The notes under the pieces are model-generated. The model was not told the DNA's origin and ran no database searches. It saw nothing but the letters and a program-made list of their open reading frames with translations. Below are positions 6,603-14,382 of a stretch of 15,842 nucleotides of DNA, piece by piece; the first letter of the stretch is position 1, and every line of letters starts with the position of its first letter. Both the position numbers and the translations under genes were made by a program. Source of the DNA: an uncultured Novosphingobium sp. (lineage in GTDB: Bacteria; Pseudomonadota; Alphaproteobacteria; Sphingomonadales; Sphingomonadaceae); NCBI GenBank assembly GCA_946886365.1, contig CAMPIM010000086.1:1-15842 (forward strand). The letters are read 5' to 3'.

Positions 6603-7352
6603 TCAGAACTGGACACGCTTCGTAAAGCCGCCGTCGATGACTAGATTGGCCCCCGTAACGTAGCCGGCTGCCGGGCTCGCGAGGAACGCGATCGACTTCG
6701 CAACCTCCTCCGGTGATCCCAGCCGCCCCATGGGGATCTGGGCAACGATGCCGTTATAGAGGTCCGGCATGAGCGCCTTGGCACCTTCCCAGTTCCCGCC
6801 CGGATAGCTGATCGGGCCAGGTGTCACCATGTTGACGCGCACGCCCTTCGCCGCCCAGACCTGCGACAGCTGTTTGCCGTAGGTGATCAGCGCCGCCTTG
6901 ATGGCGTTGAACGCCTGGGGCATCAGGAATGTCTCGATTGCAGCCGTGCTCGACATGAAGATGACCGAGCCAGCTTGCGACTTTTCAAGATATGGCTCGA
7001 GTGCTTCGCACGCATCGACCGCGCCCAGCATGTCGATACGATAGCTTTCGTCCCAGTCCATGGCGCCTTGCGCGCCCGACGAGCTGATCGAATGGATGAA
7101 TATGTCGCACCCGCCAAGTTCTTCGGCAAGGCCCGTCAGCATCGCCTTATACCCTTCGCGGTCCTCCAGCGTGAATTCCCGTGTGACGGCCTTGCCGCCC
7201 AACTCGCTGTTAAATTCCTCCAGCGCGTCTCCGTTGCGCGAGAAGAGGCCCAACTGCGCGCCTTCCGCAGCGAACAGTTCGGCAGCGGCGCGGCTGATCC
7301 CGCGGGTCGCGCCGCCCATGATGACCTTCAATCCTGACAAGCCCAGATCCAT
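6603..7352 (-). CDS. Atypical short-chain dehydrogenase/reductase lacking the catalytic Tyr
   Basis: A 249-residue Rossmann protein of the SDR superfamily. The fold is clear: GGATRGISRA (13-22) as a modified TGxxxGxG, SRN at the end of beta-2 (38-40, suggesting NADP), VRVNMVTPGPISYPGG (171-186) and GYVTGANLVIDGGF at the C-terminus. The active site is not canonical: Ser135 (FMSSTAA) and Lys152 are in place, but the Tyr of YxxxK is Phe148 (AFNAIK, codon TTC), the structural Asn is Asp107 (DMLG), and NNAG is replaced by HSIS. Either it uses a different residue, acts on an unusual reaction, or has a non-catalytic role. The start is ATG 7352 with GGGAGAGG upstream. It lies between the crotonase and the Rieske gene on the same strand, with its own 102-base upstream gap holding a palindrome. 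Confidence 0.9.
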   Translation of the reverse strand: MDLGLSGLKVIMGGATRGISRAAAELFAAEGAQLGLFSRNGDALEEFNSELGGKAVTREFTLEDREGYKAMLTGLAEELGGCDIFIHSISSSGAQGAMDWDESYRIDMLGAVDACEALEPYLEKSQAGSVIFMSSTAAIETFLMPQAFNAIKAALITYGKQLSQVWAAKGVRVNMVTPGPISYPGGNWEGAKALMPDLYNGIVAQIPMGRLGSPEEVAKSIAFLASPAAGYVTGANLVIDGGFTKRVQF

Positions 7353-7420
7353 GAACCCTCTCCCATTTTTGGATAATGACTGGCAAAGCCGAACGACCGG
7401 CCTCCGCGCCCCATTATCAT

Positions 7421-7440
7421 TACTATGCTAGCATACTATT
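7421..7440 (-). promoter_or_regulatory. Palindromic operator-like site upstream of the atypical SDR
   Basis: TATGCTAGCATA (7424-7435) is a perfect 12-bp palindrome, extended imperfectly to 16 bases (7422-7437). On the minus strand ATAGTATGCTAGC matches 9032-9044 exactly. A TTGAAA sits just upstream on the minus strand, so the palindrome would lie between -35 and -10 regions of a promoter reading into the SDR at 7352, a typical place for repressor binding. The regulator is not known; the MarR protein at 8459 is a candidate. Confidence 0.45.
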
Positions 7441-7454
7441 TTCAATAGCCGACA

Positions 7455-8261
7455 TTAGTCATTTTTCCAGTAAAGTTGATCCATGCCTTCGCCAGCGTCG
7501 AAGCGTGCCTGGATCGCCTTCATGCTGGCCAAGCTGTCGGGGTGCGCGAACAGCCCCTGGCTGATCAGCTGGTCGTTCTCGATGCCCTGGCTCTGGTTGA
7601 GATCTTCCGCTTCGCCCAGCATCTTCTTCATCCCGGCAACCGACTGCGGCGGGAGCGATGCGATATGCCGCGCGAGCGCAAGCGCCTCTTCAACCGCTTT
7701 GCCTTTGGGAACCACGCGATTAAGGCCGCCAAGCTCATATAGCCGTTGCGCGGTCAGGGGGCGCCCTGTCAGGACGACTTCGGCAGTGGCCGTCCGTCCT
7801 ATCAGACGCATCAGACGGGACGTTCCTCCGATCCCGGTGCCTGCGCCAATGGCTACTTCCGGCTGGCTGAAGCGCGCCTGCTCCTCGGCAACCCGCAGGT
7901 CGCATCCCCAGCCCAGCTCACAACCGCCGCCCGATGTGTCACCGTTGATCGCGGCAATCGTGACCGCAGGCCCACGGTTGAGAAGCTGGAGCGAGCGGAA
8001 CCACCCGGCGGGATCGCCGGTGGCCGCCTTCCCTTCGACCAGATTCACGATGTCGCTTAGATAGGCATGTTCGAGCCAGTGCCCCTCCATGGATGACGCG
8101 AGCACGATGACGCGGGCCTTTTGCTCAATCGCCGCCTCCAATGCGTCCGCAAGCAAGCTTACCGTGGCGCAGGTGGTAAGGCTTCCCGATACGCCGCCAT
8201 CGCCCACCGTGATCAATGCGATGCCATCAGCAGGCCATTGCGTGTCCACATTTCCCTTCAC
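7455..8261 (-). CDS. Enoyl-CoA hydratase/isomerase (crotonase) family protein
   Basis: A crotonase of 268 residues. The core signature AAINGDTSGGGCELGWGCDL (103-122) and ARFSQPEVAIGAGTGIGGTSRL (129-150) carry both hydratase-type glutamates, E115 in GGGCEL and E135 in QPEV, so a hydratase-like reaction on an enoyl-CoA is feasible. The first oxyanion-hole loop is unusual: SSMEGHWLEHAYLSD (57-70) replaces the common AFxAGxD pattern, which hints at a special substrate. The start is GTG 8261, with AGGAGAG about 8 bases upstream. It is the first gene of the leftward run (crotonase, SDR, Rieske) and is divergent from the MarR regulator, an arrangement often seen when the regulator controls the divergent gene. 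Exact substrate unknown. Confidence 0.9.
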   Translation of the reverse strand: MKGNVDTQWPADGIALITVGDGGVSGSLTTCATVSLLADALEAAIEQKARVIVLASSMEGHWLEHAYLSDIVNLVEGKAATGDPAGWFRSLQLLNRGPAVTIAAINGDTSGGGCELGWGCDLRVAEEQARFSQPEVAIGAGTGIGGTSRLMRLIGRTATAEVVLTGRPLTAQRLYELGGLNRVVPKGKAVEEALALARHIASLPPQSVAGMKKMLGEAEDLNQSQGIENDQLISQGLFAHPDSLASMKAIQARFDAGEGMDQLYWKND

Positions 8262-8458
8262 GTGCTTCTCTCCTGATTCTGGCAGATCGCGTTTGAGTAT
8301 CGCTCAACGCTCCTTGACAATCGTCACTACAATATGGCGCATAAACATACAAATGTCATTTATTGATGCAGGCAGGGCCATGATGCAAGATGATGGGACA
8401 AGGCCACCGCCAAACGTCGACATGATTCGCAGCGGCATCCGGCACGGAACAAAGGGGG
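8262..8458. promoter_or_regulatory. Divergent intergenic region between crotonase and MarR regulator
   Basis: This 197-base gap holds the promoters of both divergent genes. I see TTGACA at 8314-8319 on the plus strand but no convincing -10 at 16-18 bases. TATG-GCG-CATA (8333-8343) is an inverted repeat similar to the palindrome at 7424-7435 but with a 3-base centre, and AATGTCATTTATT (8352-8364) resembles the right part of the element at 15226-15240. Such sites would fit autoregulation by the MarR protein, but this is by eye and weak. Confidence 0.35.
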
Positions 8459-8995
8459 ATGAAGGTGGCGAGAAGCAGTGACAAGATGAAGCCGGCGGAA
8501 AAGCCGGATAACGACCCGCAGCAATGCTCATTCCCGATGTTCAAGAAGACATTGGCATATCAGGCGCAATTGCTGGCCCGTATCACGCAAGCGGATTATC
8601 TTGAGAGAATCAGGATGACAGGAATAGCGCCCGCGCAAGCCTATGTTCTTGGAGAATTATGGCTGGAGGAACCTCTCTCTCAAGTAGAATTGTCACGAAG
8701 ACTCGAGATTGGCAAAGCCACAATCGGACAGACGCTTCAGAGGCTTGAGAAAGCCGGCATAATAGAGCGGCGGCGTGTCGCGGCCGATCGGCGACTGGTA
8801 ATGGTCCACTTGACCGCAAAAGGGCAGACATTGCACCAGCCGTTGAAAATTGGGGCGGTTGAGCAGGACGAGCTGCTCGTGCGAAAGCTCGGGTCCGAAC
8901 GAATCGCCATGCTGACGGACCTTCTGGAGGAATCAAACCGACTCCTGTCGGGCAGCTTGCCGGTCGACGCGGGCGGAACGAAAATATTGGAGTGA
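8459..8995 (+). CDS. MarR-family transcriptional regulator
   Basis: A 178-residue winged-helix regulator of MarR type. Residues 57-122 form the DNA-binding domain: IAPAQAYVLGELWLEEPLSQ leads into the helix-turn-helix VELSRRLEIGKATIGQTLQRL (76-96), followed by EKAGIIERRR and the wing VAADRRLVMVHLTAKG (107-122). Flanking helices (28-50 and 134-163) should make the dimer. The family usually represses divergent or nearby catabolic genes and is released by a pathway ligand, often an aromatic acid or acyl-CoA. The start is uncertain: ATG 8459 has AAAGGGGG almost touching it, whereas ATG 8486 (nine residues later) has GGTGGCGAGAAG at a better distance. It is divergent from the crotonase at 8261 and lies 112 bases before the second crotonase. 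It is the only regulator in the window. Confidence 0.9.
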   Translation: MKVARSSDKMKPAEKPDNDPQQCSFPMFKKTLAYQAQLLARITQADYLERIRMTGIAPAQAYVLGELWLEEPLSQVELSRRLEIGKATIGQTLQRLEKAGIIERRRVAADRRLVMVHLTAKGQTLHQPLKIGAVEQDELLVRKLGSERIAMLTDLLEESNRLLSGSLPVDAGGTKILE

Positions 8996-9031
8996 GGCAA
9001 ATTCCGCGCCGTTCGCATATTTTTGCGGTCG

Positions 9032-9044
9032 ATAGTATGCTAGC
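9032..9044 (+). promoter_or_regulatory. Operator-like element upstream of the second crotonase
   Basis: ATAGTATGCTAGC is an exact 13-base match to the minus strand at 7439-7427. The palindrome is degraded on its right side (TAGCGTT instead of TAGCATA). Its centre is about 66 bases before ATG 9108, comparable to about 77 bases for the site before the SDR at 7352. The gap 8996-9107 holds nothing else I can name. Confidence 0.4.
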
Positions 9045-9107
9045 GTTCTAAGTTCTGCTATCTGTTGTTACAAGGTCGAGCGAACCCAAGCATCACTGGG
9101 AGAGGAC

Positions 9108-9905
9108 ATGAAGTTCGAGCATTATGAAACCCTGGCTTTCGAGCGTGAGGGACGGGTTCTGACCATAAGGATGAACCGCCCGGACGTTCTGAATGCCGTC
9201 AGTTCCGCTCTTCACGAGGAAATGGCCCGCGTCTTCTTCGACGCTGCGGACGACACCGAGAGCGATATCATCGTCCTGACCGGATCAGGCAACGCCTTTT
9301 CCGCAGGCGGTGATCTGGAGTGGCTGGAAGACCAGGCCGCAGGCCGCCGTGAGCCTTTCGTCAATGATGCAAAGAGCATGCGGCGCATCGTCATGGGCCT
9401 GCTCGACTGCCCCAAGCCGGTGATCGCCAAAGTGAATGGCGACGCGATCGGATTCGGCGCGTCTATTGCCCTGTTGTGCGACATCGTCATCGCCGCCGAT
9501 CATGCCCGCTTCGCCGACCCCCACGTTAAGCTGGGCCTTGTGGCCGGTGACGGGGGCGCTCTGATCTGGCCGCAACTGATCGGTTTCGGCAAGGCGAAGC
9601 ATTATCTGCTGACCGGCGAGGCAATCGGCGCGGTGGAAGCGGAAAGATGCAATCTGATCAGCTTCGTGGTTCCCGCGGCCGAACTGGACGGCTATGTCTC
9701 CAAATATGCGGAACGCCTCGCCCGCGGCGCGCAATCGGCGATACGCTACACCAAATCCGTCACCAACATCGCCCTGCGGCAACTGTTCAGTTCCGTGTTC
9801 GAAGCTGGCGTCGCTTATGAAGGACTGGCGACCTACACTGCCGATTTCGGCGAAGCGTTGCGTGCGGTTCGCGAAAAGCGGCATCCGTCCTTCACTGGCC
9901 GTTGA
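9108..9905 (+). CDS. Crotonase-family protein lacking the hydratase glutamates
   Basis: A 265-residue crotonase-fold protein. NRPDVLNAVSSALHEEM (24-40) and the oxyanion-hole AFSAGGDLEWL (63-73) are typical. In the catalytic core, however, GDAIGFGASIALLCD has Ser119 where hydratases have Glu, and FADPHVKLGLVAGDGG has His139 where the second Glu lies; Asp148 of the GDGG motif remains. It is therefore unlikely to be a standard enoyl-CoA hydratase. The VAGDGGALIWP and YLLTGE stretches recall 6-oxocamphor hydrolase (a C-C bond hydrolase of this superfamily, with a catalytic Asp in GDG), but many annotated isomerase-like members share them, so isomerase, hydrolase or dehydratase are all open. The start is ATG 9108 with GGGAGAGG upstream. 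It precedes the ACAD pair by 101 bases on the same strand. Confidence 0.88.
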   Translation: MKFEHYETLAFEREGRVLTIRMNRPDVLNAVSSALHEEMARVFFDAADDTESDIIVLTGSGNAFSAGGDLEWLEDQAAGRREPFVNDAKSMRRIVMGLLDCPKPVIAKVNGDAIGFGASIALLCDIVIAADHARFADPHVKLGLVAGDGGALIWPQLIGFGKAKHYLLTGEAIGAVEAERCNLISFVVPAAELDGYVSKYAERLARGAQSAIRYTKSVTNIALRQLFSSVFEAGVAYEGLATYTADFGEALRAVREKRHPSFTGR

Positions 9906-9952
9906 TGGCGGCTCGAAGGATTGGGCGCTTTCCATCTTGCGTTCCTCTGCAT

Positions 9953-9977
9953 TACGTATGTATGCATATGGTATTGA
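9953..9977 (+). promoter_or_regulatory. Candidate promoter/operator upstream of the ACAD pair
   Basis: ATGCATATGGTA (9962-9973) exactly matches the reverse complement of 1739-1750, the region upstream of the phosphotransferase. A TTGCGT at 9937-9942 and TATGCA at 9961-9966 (18-base spacing) could be weak -35/-10 elements. The site is about 40 bases before ATG 10007, which has AGGTTGAG as ribosome binding site. Confidence 0.38.
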
Positions 9978-10006
9978 TACACACTATTTAGGGCTAGGTT
10001 GAGCCG

Positions 10007-11212
10007 ATGGATCCCGCCTACAGTGAAGAGGATAAGGCGTTCAGAGCTGAAATCCGAGCGTTTGTGGAAGCCCACCTTCCAGCAGAGCTCGCCCGGCGCG
10101 GCCGCCACGACTTTCATCCCCGCCGCGAGGATCAGGCGGCCTGGACGCGCATTCTCGCCGAGCGGGGATGGTCGATGCCGCACTGGCCCGCCGCCCATGG
10201 CGGTCCCGGCTGGAGCGCGGTTCAGCGGTTCATCTTCGAGGATGAGATGCGGCGCGCCTATGCGCCAACCGCAGACCGGATCGGTGCCGAGCTGGTCGCG
10301 CCTGTCATCTACACATTCGGTTCCGAAGAGCAGCGGCAGGCCCATCTTCCCGGCATAAGGCTGGGCGAGACATTCTGGGCGCAGGGATTTTCGGAACCGG
10401 GCGCGGGCTCCGATCTGTCATCGCTGCGCACGCGCGCGGTGAGGGATGGCGACCATTATATCGTCAACGGGCAAAAGACCTGGACGACCGAAGGGCATCA
10501 TGCCGACATGATGTTCATGCTGGTGCGGTCCAACCCTGACGTCAAGCCGCAGGCTGGCATATCGTCGCTGGTCGTGGACCTGAAGACGCCCGGCATCACC
10601 CGCCGCCCGATCTGGACATTGGACGAGGGACTGACGGTCAACGAATTCTTCTTCGACGATGTTCGCGTGCCGGTGGAAAACCTCATCGGAGAGGAAGGAC
10701 AGGGCTGGACCCACGCCAAGTTCCTGCTGGGGAATGAGCGCACCAATAGCGCCGAAGTCCCGCACACCCGGCGCGACATCGCCCAGCTTCGCGAAATCGC
10801 TCGGATCGAGAGGAAGAACGGGCGTCCCTTGATCGAAGACCCGCTCTTTCGCGCAAAGCTGGCCCGTATCGAGATCGACACGAAATCGCTGGAAATCGCG
10901 GTGCTGCGCGCACTGACATCCGACAATCATGGCAGCGCGTCCGTCGCATCTTTGGTCAAGGTTCGCGGGTCGGAACTGCGCCAGCGCGTGGCCGACCTCG
11001 CCGCCGAAGCATTGGGCGACCTTGGCATAGCCGTCAGCACCGATGGCGACGCCGAATATCGCCTGTACGATCAGGATCATGGCGTCAGCCCGACGCCGGA
11101 ACATGGCATCGGCGTTGCGGCCAAGGCGATGTTCCGCCGCGCCACCACCATCTATGGCGGGGCGAACGAGATTCAGCGCACACTGATCGCCAAGACCGTC
11201 CTGGAGCTGTGA
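10007..11212 (+). CDS. Acyl-CoA dehydrogenase, probable catalytic (alpha) subunit of a heteromeric enzyme
   Basis: A 401-residue acyl-CoA dehydrogenase. Visible: GFSEPGAGSDLSSLRTRA (127-144), NGQKTWTTEGHHAD (154-167), FFDDVRVPVENLIGEEGQGW (215-234) and the C-terminal TTIYGGANEIQRTLIAKTVL (380-399). The standard catalytic Glu of IYEGT is Gly384, but GNERTN (242-247) supplies E244 at the isovaleryl-CoA-dehydrogenase position, the arrangement seen in many steroid-side-chain and long-chain ACADs. The gene is followed after only 4 bases by a shorter, degenerate ACAD, as in the alpha2beta2 ACADs (FadE/ChsE type) of actinobacterial steroid degradation, where each subunit alone is inactive. I infer a bulky CoA ester substrate. 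AGGTTGAG precedes ATG 10007. Confidence 0.9.
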   Translation: MDPAYSEEDKAFRAEIRAFVEAHLPAELARRGRHDFHPRREDQAAWTRILAERGWSMPHWPAAHGGPGWSAVQRFIFEDEMRRAYAPTADRIGAELVAPVIYTFGSEEQRQAHLPGIRLGETFWAQGFSEPGAGSDLSSLRTRAVRDGDHYIVNGQKTWTTEGHHADMMFMLVRSNPDVKPQAGISSLVVDLKTPGITRRPIWTLDEGLTVNEFFFDDVRVPVENLIGEEGQGWTHAKFLLGNERTNSAEVPHTRRDIAQLREIARIERKNGRPLIEDPLFRAKLARIEIDTKSLEIAVLRALTSDNHGSASVASLVKVRGSELRQRVADLAAEALGDLGIAVSTDGDAEYRLYDQDHGVSPTPEHGIGVAAKAMFRRATTIYGGANEIQRTLIAKTVLEL

Positions 11213-11216
11213 CATC

Positions 11217-12332
11217 ATGGATTTCAACTATACAGCCGAGCAGGACGCTCTGCGGGACAGCGTCAGGCGCTTCATCGAACGGGAATATGACTGGGAAAAG
11301 CGGTTCGCCATCATCCGATCGGCGGACGGGGTCGCGCTGGATCATTGGGGAGCCTTTGCCGAACTGGGCTGGCTTGGCGCGGGACTGACGGAAGAAGCGG
11401 GCGGTTTTGGCGGCGGCGTCACAGAAAATGCGCTGATAGCCGAGGAACTGGGGCGCGGTCTGGTGACCGAACCCTTTGTCGGCCATGTCCTCGCCACCCA
11501 ATTGCTGGCGACCATTGGATCGGACAGGGCGAGCGCCATGCTCGCGGACCTGATCATGGGCGAGAAGCGCGCCGCTGTCGCCTTGCAGGAGCCTCAAGGG
11601 CGTGGCGACTGGCGGATTGTCGAAACGCGCGCGGAAGGTTCGGGGTCGTCGCGGCGCCTCACCGGGGTAAAATCTCTGGTCGAGGGCGCGAACCACGCAG
11701 ACTGGCTCCTCGTGACCGCCCGGCATGACGATCAGGTCGGCATTTATCTCGTTCAACAGGGTCAGGCTGGTGTCGATTTGCGCCGCTATCGCACCCTGGA
11801 CAATCGGCGGGTCTGCGACATCCATCTGGAGGGCGCGTCGGCCGAATTGCTCATGGAGGGCGCTGAGGCCGAACGTGCCGTCGCGCTGGCCGTTGATCAT
11901 GCCATCCTTGCCGTTTGCGGCGAAGCGCTGGGCATCATGGACGCTGCGCTCTGGGCAACGCGCGATTATCTAAAGGTCCGCAAGCAGTTCGGCACGACCA
12001 TCGGCAATTTCCAGGCTCTTCAGCATCGCATGGCAGACATGCTGATAGAGGTGGAGATGACGCGCTCCGCGCTGTTCAATGCGCTGGGAGCGATGGAAGA
12101 AGAAGAGGCGATCAGGACCGCCGCCGTGTCAGCGGCCAAGGTTCAGGCGTCTACGGGAGGGCTGTTCGTCGGACAGCAGGCGATCCAGCTTCACGGCGGG
12201 ATCGGCGTGACCGAAGAACTGAATATCAGCCACCATTATCGCCGCCTCTTCGTCATCGCGCGGCAGTTTGGCGACGCCGACCTGCATCTTGCTCGCTTCG
12301 CTCAAGCGACGGACGAGGTAGAAGGTCGTTAG
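11217..12332 (+). CDS. Acyl-CoA dehydrogenase, probable non-catalytic (beta) subunit
   Basis: A 371-residue acyl-CoA dehydrogenase homologue, shorter than usual. The N-terminal FNYTAEQDALRDSVRRFIE and the C-terminal RKQFGTTIGNFQALQHRMAD and QAIQLHGGIGVTEEL segments are clear, and the latter parts bind FAD/CoA in the family. The middle domain is degenerate (VALQEPQGRGDW instead of TEPxAGSD). No catalytic Glu is found: the usual position lies in VIARQFGD and the alternative one in VDHAILAV, where His replaces Glu. This fits the beta subunit of a heteromeric ACAD with the gene at 10007-11212, from which it is separated by 4 bases. Its stop overlaps by 4 bases the stop of the convergent NTF2-like gene. 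Alternatively it could be an inactive paralogue. Confidence 0.88.
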   Translation: MDFNYTAEQDALRDSVRRFIEREYDWEKRFAIIRSADGVALDHWGAFAELGWLGAGLTEEAGGFGGGVTENALIAEELGRGLVTEPFVGHVLATQLLATIGSDRASAMLADLIMGEKRAAVALQEPQGRGDWRIVETRAEGSGSSRRLTGVKSLVEGANHADWLLVTARHDDQVGIYLVQQGQAGVDLRRYRTLDNRRVCDIHLEGASAELLMEGAEAERAVALAVDHAILAVCGEALGIMDAALWATRDYLKVRKQFGTTIGNFQALQHRMADMLIEVEMTRSALFNALGAMEEEEAIRTAAVSAAKVQASTGGLFVGQQAIQLHGGIGVTEELNISHHYRRLFVIARQFGDADLHLARFAQATDEVEGR

Positions 12333-12784
12333 GATTGGGCGACATCGCGAAACAGGGCGACGTCCTGATTCCCCGCTTCACGGAGCGTAACAAGGCCCAT
12401 TTCTTCGATCAGCCACTCTCCGTCTGCCAACCTGAAGCCATAAGATAGCAGGCCCCAAAGCTCATGAAGCGGCGGCGTCAACTCTTCGCAGCTGGCCCAG
12501 CCGTAGCGTTTTGCCCGCAGGGTCGCATGTTCGGCCGTCACGGAAACGATCGGGTTGAGCAACATGTGGCAGGACGTCTTGGCGGGAGGATTGAGTGAAG
12601 CGATCCCTGCCACCAATTCGTCCACAGGCACGACCGCAGCCTCATCGCCTACCAGAACCCCTATCCTCACAATGACCATGGGCGTGAAACTGCGTCTTAC
12701 GCGCCGCCAATCTTTCGCATCAACGGCTTCGTCGAGCGCATATGCGGCTTTCAAGACCGCTTCGATAGGGTTGGGATGGGTCAT
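12329..12784 (-). CDS. NTF2-like / SnoaL-like protein
   Basis: A 151-residue protein of the cone-shaped NTF2-like (SnoaL/ketosteroid-isomerase) fold. The family layout is visible: an N-terminal helix with YALDEAVDAKDWRRVRRSFTP (15-35), then HMLLNPIVSVTAEHATLRAKRY (73-94) and LSYGFRLADGEWLIEEMGL (113-131), the last strands of the fold. Members include isomerases, dehydratases, cyclases and non-catalytic binding proteins, so the activity is open; in this context a small isomerase or dehydratase on a polycyclic or ketone intermediate is conceivable. ATG 12784 overlaps the TGA of the ThuA-like gene (ATGA), so it is translationally coupled and the last gene of the four-gene leftward operon. No signal peptide is seen. 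Confidence 0.82.
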   Translation of the reverse strand: MTHPNPIEAVLKAAYALDEAVDAKDWRRVRRSFTPMVIVRIGVLVGDEAAVVPVDELVAGIASLNPPAKTSCHMLLNPIVSVTAEHATLRAKRYGWASCEELTPPLHELWGLLSYGFRLADGEWLIEEMGLVTLREAGNQDVALFRDVAQS

Positions 12785-13575
12785 GGCGCGCTAACCGACA
12801 TGCGCGCGCCCCAGCGGATCGCCCGCCGGATGACTTCCATATAGACCGGACTGTCCCACGGTCCGACCTGCGGCTCAATCTCCGCGATAAAGGGTTGCAT
12901 GTCATATCGTCCGCAGCTGTGGCCGGGTGCGAGGAACAGCGCCTCGCCCGCGCCGTGACGATGCAGCACCGCTTGCGGACGCGGCGCATCCTCCAGCCAT
13001 GGCCCCTTCACATAGCCGGGCGCATCGCCAGTATAGTGGGACTCGAGCAGAATTTCGCTGTCCCCACGCAGTTCCAGAATATAGGGTTCGTCCACCACCT
13101 CGAAAGGCGGCAGGCCCGCTACGATCGGGTGGTCGGATACGGGGCGCACGGTAAAGGGCTGGGGCGCGAGGTGGGAGAGAAAGCGGCAGCCCAAAAGATC
13201 CATATAGGCCGGATGCCGGTCTGGCGTGTCCGTAAGGCCGGGCAGTTTTATGCCGCCAATCTCCACCGCTGGGCCGGAAAACTCGATGTACGCCGCGCTG
13301 CCATGGACGGCGAGCCACCTTCCGCCGCGCGCCAGGAATTGCTCCAGTTCTGCCAGTGCTTCGCCTTCTGGGAAGATGTTCGTGGTGTAGGTCACCAGAA
13401 AATCAGCGGTCCTCAGCGCGTCCAGATCATGAAAATCGTTGGTGCATGTCGTCCTGATGCGCTCATGCTCCCCCAACCGCTCCAGCAAGCGGCGGCGCAC
13501 CATGTCGAAATCATGAAAGTTTCCACCAATTACGAGCAACGCCCGCACGATGCCACTTGCCGGTTCATCCTTCAT
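12781..13575 (-). CDS. ThuA-like domain protein
   Basis: A 264-residue protein of the ThuA-like family (class I glutamine-amidotransferase-like fold). It shows IGGNFHDF (16-23) after the first strand, GGRWLAVHGSAA (84-95) as the elbow-like segment, FLSHLAPQPFTVRPVSDHPI (132-151), VDEPYIL (161-167) and GEALFLAPGHSCG (210-222) near the end. The family is named after trehalose utilisation, but most members have no known reaction and are found in many catabolic clusters. No Cys nucleophile is apparent at the elbow, where glutamine amidotransferases carry one, so amidase activity is unlikely. ATG 13575 has AAGGGAAAA upstream; the gene follows the SDR by 21 bases and overlaps the NTF2-like gene by 4. 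The role in this pathway is unknown. Confidence 0.82.
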   Translation of the reverse strand: MKDEPASGIVRALLVIGGNFHDFDMVRRRLLERLGEHERIRTTCTNDFHDLDALRTADFLVTYTTNIFPEGEALAELEQFLARGGRWLAVHGSAAYIEFSGPAVEIGGIKLPGLTDTPDRHPAYMDLLGCRFLSHLAPQPFTVRPVSDHPIVAGLPPFEVVDEPYILELRGDSEILLESHYTGDAPGYVKGPWLEDAPRPQAVLHRHGAGEALFLAPGHSCGRYDMQPFIAEIEPQVGPWDSPVYMEVIRRAIRWGARMSVSAP

Positions 13576-13596
13576 TGCTTTTCCCTTGCCATCGCT

Positions 13597-14358
13597 TCAG
13601 TTCCAGTTCGCCTGACCGCCATCCACCGGGATCGTCGCGCCGGTGATGTAGGCGGCATCATCGCTCGCGAGGAAAAGGACCGCGCGTCCGATATCGGACT
13701 GAGGATCACCGATCCGCCGCATGGGGATGGTGGACAGATAGGCGTCCGGTCCTTCCGGCTTGGCGTCCAGCCAGGCGAGCATGGCGGGCGACCCGGCAAG
13801 TGGCGCGATATTGTTCACGCGGATGCCGTCTGGTCCCCATTCGGATGCCGCCGCCCGCGTGATGGCGCCGATCGCCTGCTTCGCGGCCGAATATGCGGCG
13901 GTCCCGCTCGTGTCCCAGTTGATAGCGGTCGAAGAGACGATGTTGATGATCGCCCCGCCGCCGCGCCGCTTCACATGGGGGTGAACCGCCTTCATCATGC
14001 GGAACGCCGCGAACGGTCCGCTCTCGAAGGTCAGCAAGAGCCCTTCATCATCGATGTCAAGCAGCGGCGCCAGCACCGCCTGCTGCGCATTGTTGACCAG
14101 AATATCGATGCCGCCATGCCGATCGGCGGCATAGGCGACGAGAGTCTCTATGTCCGCCGCGTTCCGGACGTCGGCGGCGGGAGCCACGTCCGACTGGCCG
14201 CCCGCCGCCGCTATCTCTGCTTGCACGGCGTCCAGCTTGGCCTTTGTGCGGCCTGCCAATATCACAATCGCTCCGCCAGCCGCCAAAGCCAGCGCGATAC
14301 CGCGCCCTACACCCTGCCCCGCTCCCGTGACGAGCGCAATCTTGCCCATGATGTTCAT
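13597..14358 (-). CDS. Short-chain dehydrogenase/reductase
   Basis: A classical SDR of 253 residues: TGAGQGVGRG (11-20) for the dinucleotide, GRTKAK after beta-2 (36-41, favouring NADP), NNAQ (89-92), catalytic S143 (IVSSTA), Y156 and K160 (YSAAK), and TGATIPVDGGQ at the C-terminus. It should reduce a carbonyl or oxidise a secondary alcohol; the substrate is not readable. The PG after the sixth strand is replaced by IAPLAGSPA. ATG 14358 has AAAAAGG about 9 bases upstream. It is second in the leftward operon, 24 bases after the first SDR and 21 bases before the ThuA-like gene. Confidence 0.92.
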   Translation of the reverse strand: MNIMGKIALVTGAGQGVGRGIALALAAGGAIVILAGRTKAKLDAVQAEIAAAGGQSDVAPAADVRNAADIETLVAYAADRHGGIDILVNNAQQAVLAPLLDIDDEGLLLTFESGPFAAFRMMKAVHPHVKRRGGGAIINIVSSTAINWDTSGTAAYSAAKQAIGAITRAAASEWGPDGIRVNNIAPLAGSPAMLAWLDAKPEGPDAYLSTIPMRRIGDPQSDIGRAVLFLASDDAAYITGATIPVDGGQANWN

Positions 14359-14382
14359 ATGACTGACCTTTTTCTTTCCCCA

